Assembly (NCBI GenBank): GCA_030653545.1 | Contig: JAURZE010000005.1 | Location: 186,001 to 250,000 of the forward strand | Direction of reading: 5' to 3' | Origin: Nitrospira sp. | GTDB taxonomy: Bacteria > Nitrospirota > Nitrospiria > Nitrospirales > Nitrospiraceae | Length of the DNA stretch: 64,000 nt | Shown here: positions 17,958 through 27,196 of the stretch, piece after piece | How the letters are laid out: each line of letters begins with the position of its first letter | How positions within the stretch are numbered: the first letter of the stretch is position 1 | Notes under the pieces: generated by a model | Told to the model about the DNA's origin: nothing | The model's database searches: none | Seen by the model: the letters and a program-made list of their open reading frames with translations, nothing else | Position numbers and translations under genes: made by a program

Positions 17958-18884
17958 ATGGATACAGGGACACTGCAGGAACTCACGCCCTGGCTGATTT
18001 CGATGGGAGCGACCATCGGCAAGGCCGGCGCCAAGATCGCATTGATCGTCGTCTTGGGGCTTGTCGCGATGCGGTTTCTCCGGCTGGGCATTCGACACCT
18101 GGAATCTCTGGTAGCCAGAACCGGTATGCCGGGGGACGTGGACTCCGACACCAGCCGGAAACGGGCTGCGACGCTGACGGGGATTCTCCGCACCATTGTG
18201 ATCAGCCTCATCTGGGCCGTGATTATCGTCGAAGTGCTGGACCAGATCGGACTGGATATCCGACCGATCCTGGCGGGGGCCGGGATTCTCGGCCTGGCCG
18301 TGGGCTTTGGGGCGCAGAATCTCGTCCGGGATTTGATCAGCGGCTTCTTCATCATTCTGGAGGATCAAATCAGGCTGGGTGATGTGGCCGTCATCAACGG
18401 CACCGGCGGCCTGGTTGAATCGATCACGTTCCGCACGATCACGTTGCGCGACTTTTCAGGAGTGGTGCATGTCTTCCCGAACGGCACGATCACGACGCTC
18501 TCGAACATGACGAAGGAATGGTCGGCGTTCGTACTGAACATGGGCGTGGCTTACAAAGAGGATACGGATCGGGTCGCCGACGTCATGCGCCAGGTCGGCG
18601 AAGAGCTACGGGAAGACCCTGCCTTTCGCGATAAGTTCGTCGCCCCCATCGAAATCATCGGCGTAGACGATTTTTCCGATTCAGCCGTCGTCATTCGTAT
18701 TCGGATCAAGACCAGGCCGTTGGAACAATGGAATGTGGGACGCGAATACCGCCGGCGACTGAAGAGGGCCTTTGACGGGCAGGGGATTGAGATTCCGTTC
18801 CCGCACCGTACCTGGTATATGGGGGGAGCCAGCGCCCCCTTCAAAGTCGAGGTCGTCGCCGGATCGAGTATAGCCAAATCGTAG
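17958..18884 (+). CDS. Small-conductance mechanosensitive channel (MscS family)
   Basis: 308 residues: three membrane helices (about 15-125), of which the third (GAGILGLAVGFGAQNLVRDLISGFFII) is the pore-lining Gly/Ala-rich TM3 helix, then the beta-domain (GDVAVINGTGGLVESITFRTITLRDFSGVVHVFPNG in outline) and the C-terminal alpha/beta cage. MscS opens under membrane tension to release solutes on osmotic down-shock. A GAAGGAG site precedes the ATG. It is followed by a Na+/H+ antiporter, so the two may both serve osmotic and ionic balance. Confidence 0.93.
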   Translation: MDTGTLQELTPWLISMGATIGKAGAKIALIVVLGLVAMRFLRLGIRHLESLVARTGMPGDVDSDTSRKRAATLTGILRTIVISLIWAVIIVEVLDQIGLDIRPILAGAGILGLAVGFGAQNLVRDLISGFFIILEDQIRLGDVAVINGTGGLVESITFRTITLRDFSGVVHVFPNGTITTLSNMTKEWSAFVLNMGVAYKEDTDRVADVMRQVGEELREDPAFRDKFVAPIEIIGVDDFSDSAVVIRIRIKTRPLEQWNVGREYRRRLKRAFDGQGIEIPFPHRTWYMGGASAPFKVEVVAGSSIAKS

Positions 18885-18957
18885 CCGAGCGCCTCAGCTG
18901 GGCCCATCTGTCGCACAGGTGCCACGGGATGCGTTCCATGGAGAGAATTCGGATGAT

Positions 18958-18993
18958 GCCGCTCAGGCGATGTCTCCGTATCGCCTGAGCGGC
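18958..18993. terminator. Perfect inverted repeat after mscS
   Basis: A perfect 14-base stem (18958-18971 with 18980-18993) closes an 8-base loop in the gap between mscS and the antiporter gene. It is GC-rich and would form a very stable hairpin, but there is no run of T after it on either strand. It could end mscS transcription with factor help, act as an mRNA-stabilising structure or be a protein-binding dyad. Confidence 0.5.
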
Positions 18994-19063
18994 TGAAGGA
19001 ACAGTTACCCCTGTCAAAGGCGAGCGTCGCTCACCAGAGAGGGTTCGCCAAAGGAGAGATGCC

Positions 19064-20317
19064 GTGCCGTTAATTCATACGCTGACTATTCTGATCTGCC
19101 TGGCTGCGTTGTTCAGCTACGTCAACCATCGGCTGTTGAAGCTGCCGATTACCATCGGGCTGATGGCGGTGGCGCTGGTCTTTTCGCTTGCGTTGCTCGT
19201 GCTGGGCAAGCTGGGGTTTGGCGTCGAAGCGGAAGCCCAACGGTTCATCGGCGCCATCGACTTCAACGAGGCGCTCATGCACGGCATGCTGGGGTTTCTG
19301 TTGTTCGCCGGGGCGCTCCACGTGAAGCTGGATGAATTGCTGGACCTGAAGTGGGTGATCGGTTCCATGGCGGTCGTCGGGACGATCCTCTCGAGTCTCA
19401 TCACCGGCCTGCTGGGGTACTGGCTCTTCGATCTCGTCGGGCTGCCACTCCCCTTTCTCTATTGTCTGATGTTCGGTGCGCTCATTTCGCCGACCGATCC
19501 CATTGCCGTCATGGGCGTGTTGCGGCAGGCGCGTCTCCCGAAGGCCCTTGAAATGAAGATCGTCGGGGAGTCGCTCTTCAACGACGGCGTCGGCGTGGTG
19601 ATCTTTCTGGTTGTGTTGAACCTTGTGCCGAAAGCCTCGTTTAGCCCGGCCGATGTGCTGGCGTTGTTCGCCGAGGAAGCCCTCGGTGGCGCAGCCCTCG
19701 GGCTGACGCTCGGCTATATCGCCTATCGCATGCTCCGATCGGTGGACAATTATCAAGTCGAGATTCTCATCACGCTCGCTCTCGTGATGGGGAGTTTCGC
19801 TCTTGCAGATCTGCTGCACACTTCCGGTCCGATCGCTGTCGTCGTGGCGGGGTTACTCATCGGCAATCAGGGTCGCCAGTGGGCCATGTCCGAGAAGACG
19901 CGGGAGCATCTCGACAACTTTTGGGAATTGCTGGATGAACTCTTGAATGCCGTGCTCTTCGTGCTGATCGGATTGGAAGTGCTGGTACTGAGCTTCCAGC
20001 AGCCCTATCTCATGGCCGGCCTGGTGGCGATCCCGATTGTGCTCGCGGCGCGCTGGCTCAGTGTCTTCGTGCAAGTGAAAGCTTTCAGTTTCGTTCGTGA
20101 TTTCACGGACCGCACGATCACAATCTTGACCTGGGGCGGACTCCGTGGAGGCATCTCGGTGGCCTTGGCACTGTCGTTGCCGGTTGGTCCGATGCGCGAC
20201 GCCGTGGTCACCATCACCTATGCCGTGGTGGTCTTCTCGATTCTCGTGCAAGGTCTGACAATCAACCGAGTGTTGGGAAGCGGCGTGAGCGCAAAGAGCG
20301 AGGTAGCGCATTCGTAA
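19064..20317 (+). CDS. CPA1-family cation/proton antiporter (NhaP-like)
   Basis: 417 residues with about twelve membrane helices. Family signatures include FGALISPTDPIAVMGVLR (the TP-containing crossing), GESLFNDGVGVVIF with the essential ND pair, and TWGGLRGGISVALALSLP near the C-terminus. It exchanges Na+ or K+ for protons. The GTG start at 19064 is supported by AAGGAGA seven bases upstream. Together with nhaA and mscS it forms an ion-homeostasis cluster. Confidence 0.93.
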   Translation: MPLIHTLTILICLAALFSYVNHRLLKLPITIGLMAVALVFSLALLVLGKLGFGVEAEAQRFIGAIDFNEALMHGMLGFLLFAGALHVKLDELLDLKWVIGSMAVVGTILSSLITGLLGYWLFDLVGLPLPFLYCLMFGALISPTDPIAVMGVLRQARLPKALEMKIVGESLFNDGVGVVIFLVVLNLVPKASFSPADVLALFAEEALGGAALGLTLGYIAYRMLRSVDNYQVEILITLALVMGSFALADLLHTSGPIAVVVAGLLIGNQGRQWAMSEKTREHLDNFWELLDELLNAVLFVLIGLEVLVLSFQQPYLMAGLVAIPIVLAARWLSVFVQVKAFSFVRDFTDRTITILTWGGLRGGISVALALSLPVGPMRDAVVTITYAVVVFSILVQGLTINRVLGSGVSAKSEVAHS

Positions 20318-20336
20318 CGCAACACGCTGAGGTTTT

Positions 20337-20682
20337 ATGGCTCGGGATACGGGAGCGTATCTCCTGACCTTGGATACCTCATTCCCAGACTGTTGGGGAC
20401 GTAATGGCTTGGGTCTTCTTTGTCCTGAGTGCGGTCGTGACCGTCGTTGCGGGAACATTTGGCCGTGGAATTCGAACCCAATATCGACACATGGAACGGC
20501 TAACGCTCATGAAGGCGGGCGTGGCGGCCTTTATCCTGACATCAGGCGATCTGCAAGGCGAAGAAATGGCGCAGATCTTCGCGAAGACACTCCCTCGCAT
20601 CACCCGCTTTTTGAAGAGCCACGCGAAACCGTTCATCGCCAAGATTGCAAATGATGGCTCGGTCTCACTGCTTATTCAATAG
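20337..20682 (+). pseudogene. Remnant of a PIN-like (toxin-type) gene
   Basis: Two short frames overlap. The first (from 20337) opens with ARDTGAYLLTLDTSFPD, which looks like the acidic active-site region of PIN-like nucleases; the second frame (to 20682) carries RLTLMKAGVAAFILTSG...FAKTLPRITRFLKSHAKPFIAKI, resembling the end of the same kind of protein. The N-terminal third is missing directly after the antiporter's stop codon, and a frame change near 20395 separates the halves. This fits a truncated, frameshifted VapC/DUF5615-like toxin gene. The family assignment is from memory of motifs and is tentative. Confidence 0.45.
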
Positions 20683-20862
20683 GTCACAGCTCTCGTCTTG
20701 CGAGCGAGGCACAATTCCCCGTCGAACATGCGGGGAAAGAGTGACTGAAAGAGGTCGGCAAGACGGCGCATGGCAAGGGCAACCATACGTAGATCTTCGA
20801 TAGCGGTGACTGGATTAGCCCCGCACTGCTTGATCACATTACCTCAGCTCACGGTTGGGTCT

Positions 20863-21915
20863 TCATTGCCGGGATTGTTGCGGCGAGAAACTTCTGGACT
20901 CGCGAGGTGTTTGTGAACCGCTCGCGGGCAGAGTCGCTTCTGAAGAACAGGTTGTGGGTGCGATGCGGTAGAGGGTATCGAGCAGATGTTTGGGGCATAG
21001 AACACCGGCTGTCTCCCGCCGCTCAGTAAAGGCTCTGCGCAGCCGCTCGTATGTGCGACGGTACGGTGTCAGTGTCAGGGCGTGGCGCCAAGCGCGGTGC
21101 TCGCGGACAATCGCGGAAATTTGCTTGCAGTTGCCAGGGATCGCGGCTTCATACGGGGCATCGGGGTGGGAGTGGCTTCGCGTGAGAAGCATCGTGATGT
21201 TTCCGCCATCACTCGACAAGGCATGGGAGGTCTCATCGAATCCGGTGATTGTGGCCAGCTTGCGCAGCGTCGCCACGTTAAAGTTGTACAGATGCGCTTC
21301 ATGAAATGTGCTCTTCGGCGATTGGCACGTCGCTTCGACATTGGGGACCTCGACAATCAGTACGCCGTCCGGTTTCAGCCAGGAGTGGAGTCTCTTCAAG
21401 ACGGCACGCGGATCCTCGAGATGCTCCAGCACATGCCAGATGGTGATGACATCGAAGGTGCCTGGCGGGAGCGCACTGTCCTGGACCAGGCCGATATGGG
21501 CCGTTATCCCATAGTGCGTGACGGCATATTCCGCATATCCTCGATTCGGCTCAATGCCGGTCACGCGATGGCCCAGCGATGCGAGCAGATAGGCGAACTC
21601 GCCTCCTCCGCTGCCCACATCGAGCACGGTTTTCTGGCTGGACAGGAGAGACCGAATCCTGGCCAGGCGTGACAACGCCACCTTGCCGCCACGCAGGACA
21701 TGTTTCAGGCGGGGCGTGTAGGCGCTTTTGTAGACGACGCGATAGTGCTCCCGATAGAACTGGTCCGCATCGTGAGGGCGTGGATCGGACCACACGAGGC
21801 CACAGTCCGTACAGATCACGGTGCGCAGCGGCTTTCCGGTCCGGCTTTTCTCCGAAAGCAGGGCCACGTTATGGCTGTCGCAGAGATTACAGGGGATGGC
21901 GCAGGATATAGACAT
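20863..21915 (-). CDS. SAM-dependent methyltransferase with N-terminal zinc-binding motif
   Basis: 350 residues. The N-terminus has a zinc-ribbon-like CNLCDS...CTDCGLVW (residues 9-43), and the class I Rossmann methyltransferase domain follows: LDVGSGGGEFAYLL is SAM motif I (about 97-110), TIWHVLEHLEDP is the post-motif typical of type 11/12 enzymes. Such proteins often methylate sugars or lipid intermediates. A glycosyltransferase lies 1.2 kb away on the same strand, so a role in surface polysaccharides is possible. AAAGGAA precedes the start. Confidence 0.85.
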   Translation of the reverse strand: MSISCAIPCNLCDSHNVALLSEKSRTGKPLRTVICTDCGLVWSDPRPHDADQFYREHYRVVYKSAYTPRLKHVLRGGKVALSRLARIRSLLSSQKTVLDVGSGGGEFAYLLASLGHRVTGIEPNRGYAEYAVTHYGITAHIGLVQDSALPPGTFDVITIWHVLEHLEDPRAVLKRLHSWLKPDGVLIVEVPNVEATCQSPKSTFHEAHLYNFNVATLRKLATITGFDETSHALSSDGGNITMLLTRSHSHPDAPYEAAIPGNCKQISAIVREHRAWRHALTLTPYRRTYERLRRAFTERRETAGVLCPKHLLDTLYRIAPTTCSSEATLPASGSQTPRESRSFSPQQSRQ

Positions 21916-21945
21916 CGACAGTTCCTTTCAGCAAAGCCTCTCTTG

Positions 21946-22320
21946 CTATGATTGTTTCCGGGACTCCACGTCATCCTGGCAGCCGTAACACAATGGCGTC
22001 GTTGGGCGGACGAGCAGACGCGCATACGGAATGGGCTCCTGGCATCGCAGACAGAACCCATACCGCTGCCGGTCGAGCCGCTCGATGGCGGCCAGCACCT
22101 GCTGGAATTCGAGATCGAGACGGCGCTGTTGACCGGCCGCCATTTGTTGTTGCTGCATGGCATCCATGCGACTGAGTCGCCCGATAGGCAACTCGAGTCC
22201 CACCGGTTGGGCTTCCGTCTTTAGCATGAAGCGGCGCTGCTCCAATTCCAGGCGCTGACCTTCCAGGACGCGGCGTAATTCATCCCGTTGAGGGTCAGTC
22301 CATGCGTCAGATTCTGTCAT
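21946..22320 (-). CDS. DksA/TraR-type zinc-finger protein
   Basis: 124 residues with a helical N-terminal half (10-80) and a C-terminal C4 zinc finger (YGFCLRC ... TPLCYGCQ, about residues 88-112). DksA-type proteins bind in the secondary channel of RNA polymerase and help ppGpp tune transcription. The protein is shorter than E. coli DksA (151 residues), like many TraR-type relatives; the acidic coiled-coil tip residues are not obvious. It lies just upstream of the methyltransferase gene on the same strand. Confidence 0.85.
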   Translation of the reverse strand: MTESDAWTDPQRDELRRVLEGQRLELEQRRFMLKTEAQPVGLELPIGRLSRMDAMQQQQMAAGQQRRLDLEFQQVLAAIERLDRQRYGFCLRCQEPIPYARLLVRPTTPLCYGCQDDVESRKQS

Positions 22321-22458
22321 GGGCCCCCCATTTCTTCCGTTTCGGTCTCCTCCCGCGTGACACTGATTTCAGGCAGCTACAGGGAAGTCAGGGCATGTCT
22401 GCCTGGACCTTCCTCTCTGTGCCGCGAGGGTCCGTCGTCCCTTCCGCTTCCTCGATCG

Positions 22459-23082
22459 CTAGGAGTGCCCGCGGGAGACAATCTTGAGCAATTGTGCAGG
22501 CTTGGCTGTGGTGTTCTCCCAGCGATGAAGCGTGTGAGCTGGAATCGTGATGGCATCGCCTCGATGGAGCACATGAGTCGTATCTCCGACCTGAAGCCGA
22601 ACTGTACCGCTAAAGACGATCGCAAGCAGTTCCGTGTCGCGCATGTGCAAGCGCCCGCCGCTGCTGCCGCCCGGATGCAAGGTGATGAGGAGCGCCTCCA
22701 ATTTGCTGTTGACGCTCGGATGGCTCAATGATTCAATCTGTGCCAGAGACCACTTGCTCTGAAGCATGGGACGGTGGGACGCCTTAATAGGGGCTGGCGC
22801 CGTGGGAGCGGCCGTGACAAATAATTGACCAATTGTCGTGCTCAGCCCGTTGGCAATGCGTTCCAACGAAGACAGCGATGGGGATGCCTGATTCAGCTCG
22901 ACTTGCGAAATGAAACTGGCGGAAAATCCGCAGTTGCGGGCCAGCGTCCGTACGGAAAGGCGCTGATTGTCTCGAAGCCGGCGAATCGCCTCCCCGAGGG
23001 ATTGCTCCACCTGTTCATTCTGCTTTTGCGCTTTTCGCCGGGACTTGCCAGGTGCCCGCCCCTGGCGTTCACCTTTTGCCAT
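22459..23082 (-). CDS. XRE-family regulator with C-terminal cupin domain
   Basis: 207 residues. A helix-turn-helix (about 28-82; LSVRTLARNCGFSASFISQVE is the recognition region) is followed by a cupin beta-barrel (about 125-205; LHPGGSSGGRLHMRDTELLAIVFSG and the terminal HTLHRWENTT). XRE-cupin proteins sense small metabolites and repress catabolic or stress genes. The ATG at 23082 is preceded by GAGGAG; an upstream in-frame start at 23211 would overlap the glycosyltransferase gene. A lysine/arginine-rich leader (1-25) precedes the DNA-binding domain. Confidence 0.88.
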   Translation of the reverse strand: MAKGERQGRAPGKSRRKAQKQNEQVEQSLGEAIRRLRDNQRLSVRTLARNCGFSASFISQVELNQASPSLSSLERIANGLSTTIGQLFVTAAPTAPAPIKASHRPMLQSKWSLAQIESLSHPSVNSKLEALLITLHPGGSSGGRLHMRDTELLAIVFSGTVRLQVGDTTHVLHRGDAITIPAHTLHRWENTTAKPAQLLKIVSRGHS

Positions 23083-23134
23083 CAGGCGGACTCCTCTTTT
23101 TCCAGGGTTCGCTCCAATCTCTTGAACCGCCCGG

Positions 23135-24241
23135 TCATCGACGCTTAAGCACTCGATGATATACGGTTTCGAGTCGCGCGAGCATCCTGTCCAAGGAATA
23201 GTGGTCTTCAATGAGCCGCCGGCCGTTCGCCCCTAGCCGTGCTCGGAGCGCATCGTCCTGAAGCATGACCACGATCTGCTCCGCTAAGGACGCGGCATCT
23301 CGCGGCACCGCCAACAGGCCCGTCTCTCCATGTTTGACGACATCTGGAATCGAGCCAAATGAGGTAGACACCACCGGCAAGCCGACAGCTAAGGCCTGCA
23401 TGAGCGCTTGCGGGATGGTGTCCGCCTCCACCGACGGCAGCACGAACACGTCGAGTGACCGCATGGCCTCGACCTGGTCCTCGCGATACCCCAACAACAA
23501 TACCCGGTCCGTCAATCCCAACTCTGCAATCTGTGTCCGGAGATTGAGTTCCTCCGGTCCCTCGCCAATGATTACAAACGTCGCATTCTTGACCTTTGAG
23601 AGGACTTGGGCCGCCGCCTCGACAAAGTACCGATGTCCTTTGTATGCGCGAAGATAGGAAACGATTCCAATTAGGCGATGGTCGCCCGGTATGCCCAATT
23701 CCTTTTTCAGGTCTTGTGCGGGTCGGCCTGGCCGAAAATGAGCGGTGTCGATGCCGATGGGAAATCCGTCCACGCGATCAGGATCAAGTCCGTCCCGCTC
23801 GATCAAGGCCTGTCGATTGAGTGCTCCGCCGGTCACAATCACAAAGTCGAAGAGTGTTCGATAGAGCAGGCGCGTGAGCAGGTTTCTGTTCAGTGGCACG
23901 GAGATGTGGCGGCTGCGCACAATCTTGGGTCTGGGACGGACCAGACGCGCGGCCACTGCCACGAGCCAGCTATCGCGGGAGCTATTGACATGCACGATGT
24001 CCGGCCTGAACCGGCGAAGGATGCGATGGATGGCGACAAACGCGGCTCCGAAGTTCTCCCGGCGCATCGGGACGGTCAGAACGGAGATCTTCCGCTCTAT
24101 AGCCATCTGGTAAATGGGTACGTCCGGCTGGACGACGAGCTCGAGGTCGTGCCCGCGGGACCGCAGGCCTTCCGCGTACAAGAGGACGGCTAATTCCTGC
24201 CCGCCGACGGAGCCGGCTGCTTCTGTCATCACAATCTTCAT
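23135..24241 (-). CDS. GT4-family glycosyltransferase
   Basis: 368 residues from the ATG at 24241 (beginning MKIVMTEAAGSVGGQE, the standard GT-B start with the G-G loop). The frame stays open to a GTG at 24367, adding 42 residues without clear homology. The C-terminal domain has IGEGPEELNLRTQI and SLDVFVLPSVEADTIPQALMQALAVGLPVV, the E-x7-E sugar-nucleotide motif of GT4. It probably transfers a hexose onto a surface glycan or lipid. No ribosome site marks either start well. It overlaps none of its neighbours. Confidence 0.85.
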   Translation of the reverse strand: MKIVMTEAAGSVGGQELAVLLYAEGLRSRGHDLELVVQPDVPIYQMAIERKISVLTVPMRRENFGAAFVAIHRILRRFRPDIVHVNSSRDSWLVAVAARLVRPRPKIVRSRHISVPLNRNLLTRLLYRTLFDFVIVTGGALNRQALIERDGLDPDRVDGFPIGIDTAHFRPGRPAQDLKKELGIPGDHRLIGIVSYLRAYKGHRYFVEAAAQVLSKVKNATFVIIGEGPEELNLRTQIAELGLTDRVLLLGYREDQVEAMRSLDVFVLPSVEADTIPQALMQALAVGLPVVSTSFGSIPDVVKHGETGLLAVPRDAASLAEQIVVMLQDDALRARLGANGRRLIEDHYSLDRMLARLETVYHRVLKRR

Positions 24242-24658
24242 GCGGATGTCTGGCTTGTGCGTGTGTCCGAAAACATCGTCAATGCCGACCGTCCTCTCGG
24301 CGAGGCTCACCGTGGATGTATCCTCAATCACTCTTGGCATCGGCATGTGTGCAGTATTACTGGACACATGTCTAGTGTGGAAACATGATATGTGCCGTCT
24401 CTATTATGTTTCTCGAGAGGCTACGGCTGAGAGGGCATTGGTGTTGCCGGAATGGTTGATGTTGCGTCGAATGAAGTGCATTGCCTACATAGAGACCCTT
24501 CTGTTGTCTCCTCCCGTCCTAACAACCAAGCTGTAGTGGGAACGAGTGTTACGCAGCAGGGAAGGTTGTCTTGGCGGCTGGTCCAGACAATTGCTGTGAC
24601 AAGTTGAGACGCTTGTGGCGCCCTGGTTCGAACTCCTGGGGCGCGTTGTTATAGGGCG
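24242..24658. other. Intergenic region with a GC-rich hairpin
   Basis: This gap separates the glycosyltransferase start from the end of the MgtA-like gene; both run leftwards. It includes the possible N-terminal extension of the glycosyltransferase (to 24367). A hairpin with 6-base arms (24618-24623 and 24639-24644) surrounds GGTTCGAAC, which imitates a tRNA T-loop, but no acceptor, D or anticodon arms are present. It may be the end of the upstream operon's transcript, though no T-run follows. Confidence 0.4.
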
Positions 24659-27181
24659 TCAGGTTCGTCCATTGGCGTAGAAGTATTTCTTAGCCAGCTC
24701 GGTGGTGAGGATGTATCCGGCGAGGATGGCGGCGAGGAGAAAGAGGAATGACAGCGGCATGGGCGTCAAACCTAGCGGTGCGGCAATCGGGAGTATGGGG
24801 AGCAACAGTGTGGTCGCCGCCACCGCGAGCGTGGCAAGTGCGAGGGCGCGACCCGGTGTGCTGGAGAAAAACGGCCGTCTGGTTCGAATGACGAGCACGA
24901 TGGCCGAGGCGGAAATGACGGATTCGATAAACCAGCCAGTCCGAAACTGTTCCGGTGAGGCACCGAGAATCCACAGCAGCGCGCCGAACGTCAGGTAGTC
25001 AAAGACCGAGCTGACGAGTCCGAATGTCAGCATGAATTTTCGGATGAAGGCGATATCCCAGCGTCGCGGCCGGTCGATCAGTTCAGGGTCGACGCTATCG
25101 GTGGCGATCGTCATTTCAGGAATATCGGTCAGTAGATTCGTGAGGAGGATTTGCTTCGGCAGCAGCGGGAGAAACGGAAGAAACAGCGAGGCGCCGGCCA
25201 TGCTGAACATGTTGCCGAAGTTTGCGCTGGTGGCCATGAAGACGTATTTCAACGTGTTTGCAAAAGTGGTCCGCCCCTCACGGACGCCCGGGATGAGCAC
25301 GGACAAGTTCTTTTCGAGGAGTACAATGTCCGCCGCGTCCTTCGCCACGTCCACGGCGCTGTCTACGGAGATGCCGACGTCCGCCGAATGGAGCGCCGGG
25401 GCGTCATTGATCCCGTCGCCGATATAGCCCACGACGTTGCCGGATCGCTTCAGCGCGAGGATGATGCGGTCCTTCTGATTGGGCTCTACTTCCGCAAAGA
25501 CATCGATATCATTCACGCGCTTGCTCAGCGCTTCGTCGGTCATGAGGCGAAGATCCGGTCCGGTCAAGAGCCGCTGGTGGTCCATCCCGACTTGTTGACT
25601 GACGTGGGCGGCCACGAGATGGTGATCGCCCGTGATGATTTTGAGGGAGACCCCCAGCCGGCGGAGCGAGGCGATGGTTTGTGCCATATCGGGTTTCACC
25701 GGATCGGCGAAGACCATCAGGCCGAGAAACGTCATCTCCGTTTCCTGTTCCTTGCCGATGTGGGATGTCTCGCCCATGTCACGAATCGCCAGGCCCAGCG
25801 TTCGGAGACCCTGTCGGTTCATCTCCTCAAATTGCTGTCGGATCTGATCTATGCGAGTCTCCATGGTGGCCGTCGACCCATCCGGCAATTCCGCGCGGGT
25901 GCAGACCGCCAGCATCGGCTCTACGGCCCCTTTGGTAATCAGGAGGTGCGTGATAGGCGAGGCCACCAGAATTGAGAGGCGCTTGCGAAGGAAATCGTAG
26001 GGGACTTCGTCCAGTTTTGTGTATCCGGACAGGTCACGAATACACTGTGTCCGGATCGCTTCATCGAGCGGGTTGATAAAGCCGGTCTCAAACGTGGCGT
26101 TGAGGGCCCCGTGGAAGAGGACGCGTTCGCTGGCAGTACCGTCCAGATTCAAGGCTGCATGAAAGCGCATGGTGCCTTCGGTGAGCGTGCCGGTCTTGTC
26201 GGAGCAGAGCACGTTCATGGCGCCGAAGTTTTCAATCGAGTGGAGGCGTTTCACGATCACTTTCTGCTGGGCCATGCGTTTGGCCCCGTGGGAAAGGTTG
26301 ACGCTGATGATCGCCGGGAGCAACTGCGGTGTGAGGCCCACGGCCAGCGCCATGGAAAAGAGGAATGAATCAAGGACGGGCCGTTGCAGATAGACGTTGA
26401 TGGCGAAGATGGTGAAGACGAGTAGGAGGGTCACTTCGAGCAGCAAATAGCCGAAGCGCCGGACGCCCCGTTCAAACTCCGTTTCCGGCGGGCGGAGCAT
26501 CACATGGCCGGCGATGCGGCCGAAATCTGTGTCCTTTCCGGTCTGCACGATGACGGCGGTCGCATGTCCGCTGACGACGTGGGTGCCCATGAAAAGGCTG
26601 TTGGTCCGCTGGCTGAGGGAGGCCGTGGCAGACACGACCGAGGCCGATTTCTCCGCGGGATAGGTTTCCCCTGTTAGGGTGGCTTCATCGACGAAGAGGT
26701 CTTTGGATTCCAGGACGATTCCGTCACCGGGAATGCTCGAGCCGGCCGACAGCGTGATGATGTCGCCTGGCACGACCTCATCGAGCGGAATGTCGAGCGC
26801 CTTCCCCTCCCGCAAGACCGTGACGGTCACGCGGACGAGGGCGAGGAGCGAGGCGACGGCTTTAGCGGCGCCGTGCTCCTGCCAGAATCCCAGGAAGGCG
26901 CTGACTAGGATAATCGTGAGAATGATGAGCGCGTCGGTACGATCGGCCAGAAACAGCGACATGGTAGCGGCAAACAAGAGAATGAGAATGATCGGACTGC
27001 GAAATTGCGCGAGCAGGACGTACAGGGGACGAATATCTTGGCGGGGCTTCAGTCTGGAAGACGCATACTGCATTTGGCGCTGCCGTGCTTCGTCGGGATG
27101 GAGCCCTTCCGGTCTGGTTTGCAGCCGGTCGAGCAGTTCATCAGTCTGAAGACTCCAGAACGCAGGGAGTTGCTCGTTCAT
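24659..27181 (-). CDS. mgtA: Mg2+-importing P-type ATPase (MgtA/MgtB type)
   Basis: 840 residues with the complete P-type ATPase plan: actuator motif LTGETYPAEK near 150-180, phosphorylation site CSDKTGTLTEG with Asp near residue 325, and hinge GDGINDAPAL near 590. The N-terminal WSLQTDELLDRL segment and the FLGFWQEHGAAKAVASLLALV stretch match P3B (MgtA) enzymes rather than Ca2+ pumps. It would import Mg2+ (or Ni2+) at the expense of ATP. It is the last gene of a five-gene minus-strand operon, 15 bases after the MacB-like permease gene. Confidence 0.9.
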   Translation of the reverse strand: MNEQLPAFWSLQTDELLDRLQTRPEGLHPDEARQRQMQYASSRLKPRQDIRPLYVLLAQFRSPIILILLFAATMSLFLADRTDALIILTIILVSAFLGFWQEHGAAKAVASLLALVRVTVTVLREGKALDIPLDEVVPGDIITLSAGSSIPGDGIVLESKDLFVDEATLTGETYPAEKSASVVSATASLSQRTNSLFMGTHVVSGHATAVIVQTGKDTDFGRIAGHVMLRPPETEFERGVRRFGYLLLEVTLLLVFTIFAINVYLQRPVLDSFLFSMALAVGLTPQLLPAIISVNLSHGAKRMAQQKVIVKRLHSIENFGAMNVLCSDKTGTLTEGTMRFHAALNLDGTASERVLFHGALNATFETGFINPLDEAIRTQCIRDLSGYTKLDEVPYDFLRKRLSILVASPITHLLITKGAVEPMLAVCTRAELPDGSTATMETRIDQIRQQFEEMNRQGLRTLGLAIRDMGETSHIGKEQETEMTFLGLMVFADPVKPDMAQTIASLRRLGVSLKIITGDHHLVAAHVSQQVGMDHQRLLTGPDLRLMTDEALSKRVNDIDVFAEVEPNQKDRIILALKRSGNVVGYIGDGINDAPALHSADVGISVDSAVDVAKDAADIVLLEKNLSVLIPGVREGRTTFANTLKYVFMATSANFGNMFSMAGASLFLPFLPLLPKQILLTNLLTDIPEMTIATDSVDPELIDRPRRWDIAFIRKFMLTFGLVSSVFDYLTFGALLWILGASPEQFRTGWFIESVISASAIVLVIRTRRPFFSSTPGRALALATLAVAATTLLLPILPIAAPLGLTPMPLSFLFLLAAILAGYILTTELAKKYFYANGRT

Positions 27182-27196
27182 GAAGTGGCCGTGGAC

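Noticed and set aside
24617-24645. tRNA-like GGTTCGAAC sequence
   Set aside because: Only the T-loop imitation is present; no D arm, anticodon arm or 3' acceptor can be folded around it.
25151-25975. 274-residue plus-strand frame opposite the MgtA-like gene
   Set aside because: The minus-strand gene has complete P-type ATPase motifs across the same bases; the plus frame has none.
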